This document shows positions 61,475 to 64,000 of a DNA stretch of 64,000 bases, in pieces. The DNA comes from Acanthochlamys bracteata. Lineage: Eukaryota; Streptophyta; Magnoliopsida; Pandanales; Velloziaceae. The stretch covers positions 6,866,026 to 6,930,025 of the forward strand of contig CM034140.1 in assembly GCA_019914995.1 (NCBI GenBank). Reading direction: 5' to 3'. Made by a program: the position numbers and the translations under genes. The notes beneath the pieces were generated by a model that saw nothing but the letters and a program-made list of their open reading frames with translations, had not been told where the DNA came from and searched no databases. Position 1 is the first letter of the stretch. Every line of letters starts with the position of its first letter.

Positions 61475-64000
61475 CTAGTGAGGCCTAGCAGGTTTCCATA
61501 TAGAGAGGGCGTTGGTGATGCGCCCCTTCCATCCTTGAACCAGCCATCTACCGTCAACATCTACGATGAAGTCCCTGTGGTAGAGGCCTCTGACCTTGTC
61601 CTTCGCCCGTTTGACAATACTCGGGTGTGGTGAAACTTGCTCAAAACCGGCTCGGATGTTCCTTGCTTGCCACTGCTTGTAGCTCTCTGGCCTCTCCACT
61701 CTTTCTGCTCCCTCACATGATATGACATTCAAGGCTTCTCGCCCAAACATCTCCCTCTCTATAAGGGCGCGCTGTTCATCTTCCCTGTGCACGTTCGTTT
61801 CGAGCATGTCAAACAGTGCAGAGAAATGGAACAGAGCTTCACGGAACCTTGTGACGAAGAAGGGGGCATTGTATGTACCATTTGTAACCCATAGTATGAA
61901 GATATCTGGGTTCATCTCCCTTACGGTATTCAGGACAATGTCCCTAGGGCTATCTGCTAAAACAGTTTCATCCATGAGGTTTTGAGACCTATGCAAACAG
62001 TTGACAACCAGCAACTCATCCTTCTCAAAATGTAAATCTCCAATACGGACATCTTGCCAGTTCGATGCAATTACTTGGTACTCAAAAGGAACATTGAAAC
62101 TCCAAGCATAATCAGCTAACCGCTTCATAGTTTCTTCAATTTGCTCTGCAGGACGGAACCCTGGCTGCGGTATATCAATCCCAGTGATCCGAAGCTTCGG
62201 TGGCCCCCCAGGTCTACTTCCCAGTCGCTGGATGAAACATGGCCACTGAAAGCCATAATATATGCCAAAATCTACAATGTGGATTCTTGTTTTCTTCTCA
62301 GCCAAATCTAGAATGGTACGGTTAGCAACAAAATGTGCGATTCTCTTAAAGGGGCATGATTCAAGATAAAGCTGATAAGCTCTCAAGATATCACTTGCCG
62401 TCCTCTTCTTTGAAACAAGGGAATGGTAAATTTGGCTTCCTGTTCCAGCGAGCCGAGCCTCTAGCCCATCAGCAAAGTAATGAGCTAGTCTTTGATTCCC
62501 ATCTCCGAAAGGAGAAGAATGTTGCCTTATTTGCTTCAACAACTCGCTTGAACTGCGGCGATCATCAGAAGCAACCATTTGGGCACACTGAACAAGTAGC
62601 GTTCTCAGATCCACGACATCCTTCTTTGCCTGCCTCTTGCCACGCCCCCTTCCATTACCAGATGCTTTCCCATGACTGTCCTCGAAACTTCTATTCACCT
62701 CATTCTGTACTGCTTCATGAATATCCAGAACTTCCTTGAAACAGTTACCAATTTCTCCGAAATTCTCGTCATTGCAAAGTAAAACTTTGTCAAACATTTC
62801 TGTACGAACAGCTCGTTCAGTGTAAACAGCTGACTGCTTGACACTCCTCCCTTCTTCTAAATCAACGTCATCATAGGGCAGGTGCTTCCGACCCTTCAAC
62901 CCACTACTTGTATACTCAGTTTCCTCATGCTCAGACTTCACCTCTATCAACCTCGCATCTTCTTTCGATTTCTCCTTCTTCAGCTGAGGAGCTGACACCA
63001 CTCCATTGGCTTCCAAATCAATCACCAGCTTCTCCTGGCTAGGAAGAAACTTGCGAGCTTCTTCAACTCCTTTTAGGAACTGCCAGGCTGGAAGACTTGC
63101 CAACGAAATATCAGAAACCAATGGCATTTGCAAAGAATCGTTTAATCCTTGAAAAGAATGCTCAGGAGCTTTATATGTATGTAGCACATGGCTTTCTGAA
63201 CCTTTAGGTATATTTCTGAAACTGTCGGAGGAACTAAATGATGACTGTGAAGTATCACTAGAAAGAACATGAGACTGATTGGTCTGGTAGTTGAAAGAAG
63301 TGCTAATCAAGCTCCTACGCGGCCCTCCATCATTGCTACTACTGCTAAAGCTGTTGGAACTTTTGTTGTGGGCAGTAGAAATGCATTCATTGAGTGTATA
63401 GGAACTATATATGGAGGAATCTGGTGGCTGCTGTTCATCAGAAGGTGGGTATGCTTGGCCAATGAGATCATAAAGGTTCTTCTCCGCAGCCTGCACGGCT
63501 GATGGCTCCTGATACATGTCAAGTTTCTCATCCATGTTCTCCTCCATAAGCATGTTATTGATGTAGTTCAGGACTATATCCGAATGAATTTCGGGATCCT
63601 CTTGATGGTCTCCCTCCGGGCTGTTGCTCGCAGAAATATCTGGGCCACAGCAAGGGTCTGAGCTTGGACTTGTGGAAGAAGATGGATTCAATGTGGGAGT
63701 TGTGGTTGAGGATGGATTCAAGCTCCTTGCATAGCCATTCTGCTCTAATTCATAAGGTATACCAGGGTAGTTCATGATACTGATGGAATCCCAGAAGGGC
63801 TCTGGGACATCTAATTTCAGACTATTAAGTGACTCTGGAAAAAGGTCAGAAATTCCAATTCCGAAGGAAGAAGTAGGATCGACAAAAGGTTGTTCTGGAT
63901 CTAGATTAAGACCTTCTTGAATGTTCGTGCAATTCTGGTCAGAGAGAAGTGGAAGATCATACTTGAATCCTCTTAAAATTCCTCGCAGATCATGAGCTTC
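61475..64000 (-). CDS. GRAS-domain transcriptional regulator, SCL9/14/33 group (partial, 5' end outside)
   Basis: Open from the window edge to a stop at 61475: 841 residues in one exon. An internal ATG at 63775 is not the start, since 75 upstream codons (for example GILRGFKYDLPLLSDQ and LFPESLNSLKLDVPEPFWDS) stay in frame and resemble the acidic N-termini of this group. The variable N-terminal half contains MEENMDEKLDMYQEPSAVQA and GVEEARKFLP, blocks typical of the LISCL subfamily. The GRAS domain covers about the last 380 residues: leucine-rich region from VDLRTLLVQCAQ, VHIID core IHIVDFGIYYGFQWP, PFYRE region with NAPFFVTRFREALFHFSALF, and SAW end WLVQGWKGRITNALSIW. Relatives act in the nucleus as co-regulators, for example SCL14 with TGA factors in detoxification. 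The neighbouring NAD(P)-binding gene suggests orthology to At2g37650 (SCL9). Confidence 0.95.
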   Translation of the reverse strand, partial: EAHDLRGILRGFKYDLPLLSDQNCTNIQEGLNLDPEQPFVDPTSSFGIGISDLFPESLNSLKLDVPEPFWDSISIMNYPGIPYELEQNGYARSLNPSSTTTPTLNPSSSTSPSSDPCCGPDISASNSPEGDHQEDPEIHSDIVLNYINNMLMEENMDEKLDMYQEPSAVQAAEKNLYDLIGQAYPPSDEQQPPDSSIYSSYTLNECISTAHNKSSNSFSSSSNDGGPRRSLISTSFNYQTNQSHVLSSDTSQSSFSSSDSFRNIPKGSESHVLHTYKAPEHSFQGLNDSLQMPLVSDISLASLPAWQFLKGVEEARKFLPSQEKLVIDLEANGVVSAPQLKKEKSKEDARLIEVKSEHEETEYTSSGLKGRKHLPYDDVDLEEGRSVKQSAVYTERAVRTEMFDKVLLCNDENFGEIGNCFKEVLDIHEAVQNEVNRSFEDSHGKASGNGRGRGKRQAKKDVVDLRTLLVQCAQMVASDDRRSSSELLKQIRQHSSPFGDGNQRLAHYFADGLEARLAGTGSQIYHSLVSKKRTASDILRAYQLYLESCPFKRIAHFVANRTILDLAEKKTRIHIVDFGIYYGFQWPCFIQRLGSRPGGPPKLRITGIDIPQPGFRPAEQIEETMKRLADYAWSFNVPFEYQVIASNWQDVRIGDLHFEKDELLVVNCLHRSQNLMDETVLADSPRDIVLNTVREMNPDIFILWVTNGTYNAPFFVTRFREALFHFSALFDMLETNVHREDEQRALIEREMFGREALNVISCEGAERVERPESYKQWQARNIRAGFEQVSPHPSIVKRAKDKVRGLYHRDFIVDVDGRWLVQGWKGRITNALSIWKPARPH

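Noticed and set aside
62356..62739. 127-codon plus-strand open frame
   Set aside because: Antisense shadow of the GRAS coding region.

Overview
This is a stretch of a flowering-plant nuclear genome. Genes have many GT-AG introns, and the proteins belong to plant families: a GRAS regulator, a WRKY factor, SIAMESE-type CDK inhibitor, type 2 metallothionein and plant O-fucosyltransferase. The DNA between genes is extremely AT-rich and packed with short repeats. A dicot is likely, but I cannot name the species from the sequence alone.

Layout. 0-5.7 kb: AT-rich repeats, one unassigned short ORF and a decayed fragment with a PPR-like motif (-). 5.7-12.4 kb: ten-exon O-fucosyltransferase gene (+) behind a cluster of G-boxes. 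16.1-16.6 kb: two-exon type 2 metallothionein (+) with TATA box and G-box. 18-20 kb: repeats and a possible copia-type LTR remnant. 20.6-21.7 kb: intronless zinc-knuckle gene CXIP4 (+). 28.4-29.2 kb: intronless plant protein of unknown function (-). 31.0-31.6 kb: glycosyl hydrolase 17 (beta-1,3-glucanase) pseudogene. 32.4-33.2 kb: a 760-bp hAT-like element with 8-bp target duplication. 34.2-34.4 kb: SMR cell-cycle inhibitor (-). 36.4-43.2 kb: twelve-exon ARP5 (+), a chromatin-remodelling actin-related protein. 46.6-49.1 kb: WRKY49-like transcription factor (+). 50.2-52.1 kb: decayed FtsJ-type RNA methyltransferase (-). 53.3-56.0 kb: HAD-type phosphatase gene (+) with two frameshifts. 56.8-60.0 kb: plastid-type NAD(P)-binding protein (-). 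61.5-64.0 kb: GRAS protein of the SCL9/14/33 group (-), running off the right edge.

The genes are independent plant genes and form no operon or pathway. From memory, the order HAD hydrolase / NAD(P)-binding protein / GRAS matches pairs of neighbours in Arabidopsis (At5g02230-At5g02240 and At2g37650-At2g37660), which suggests conserved microsynteny. SMR lies nearby in both genomes.

I see no new multi-gene system. The things most worth a second look are the frameshifted HAD gene with intact splice sites and promoter, the FtsJ and GH17 relics, the hAT-like element, several MITE-like families with inverted ends (one with 17/19 matching termini inside a WRKY intron), a tRNA-like SINE head in an ARP5 intron, and a metallothionein lacking one conserved cysteine. 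Exon boundaries were read by eye from splice sites, reading phase and protein similarity; no search was run.
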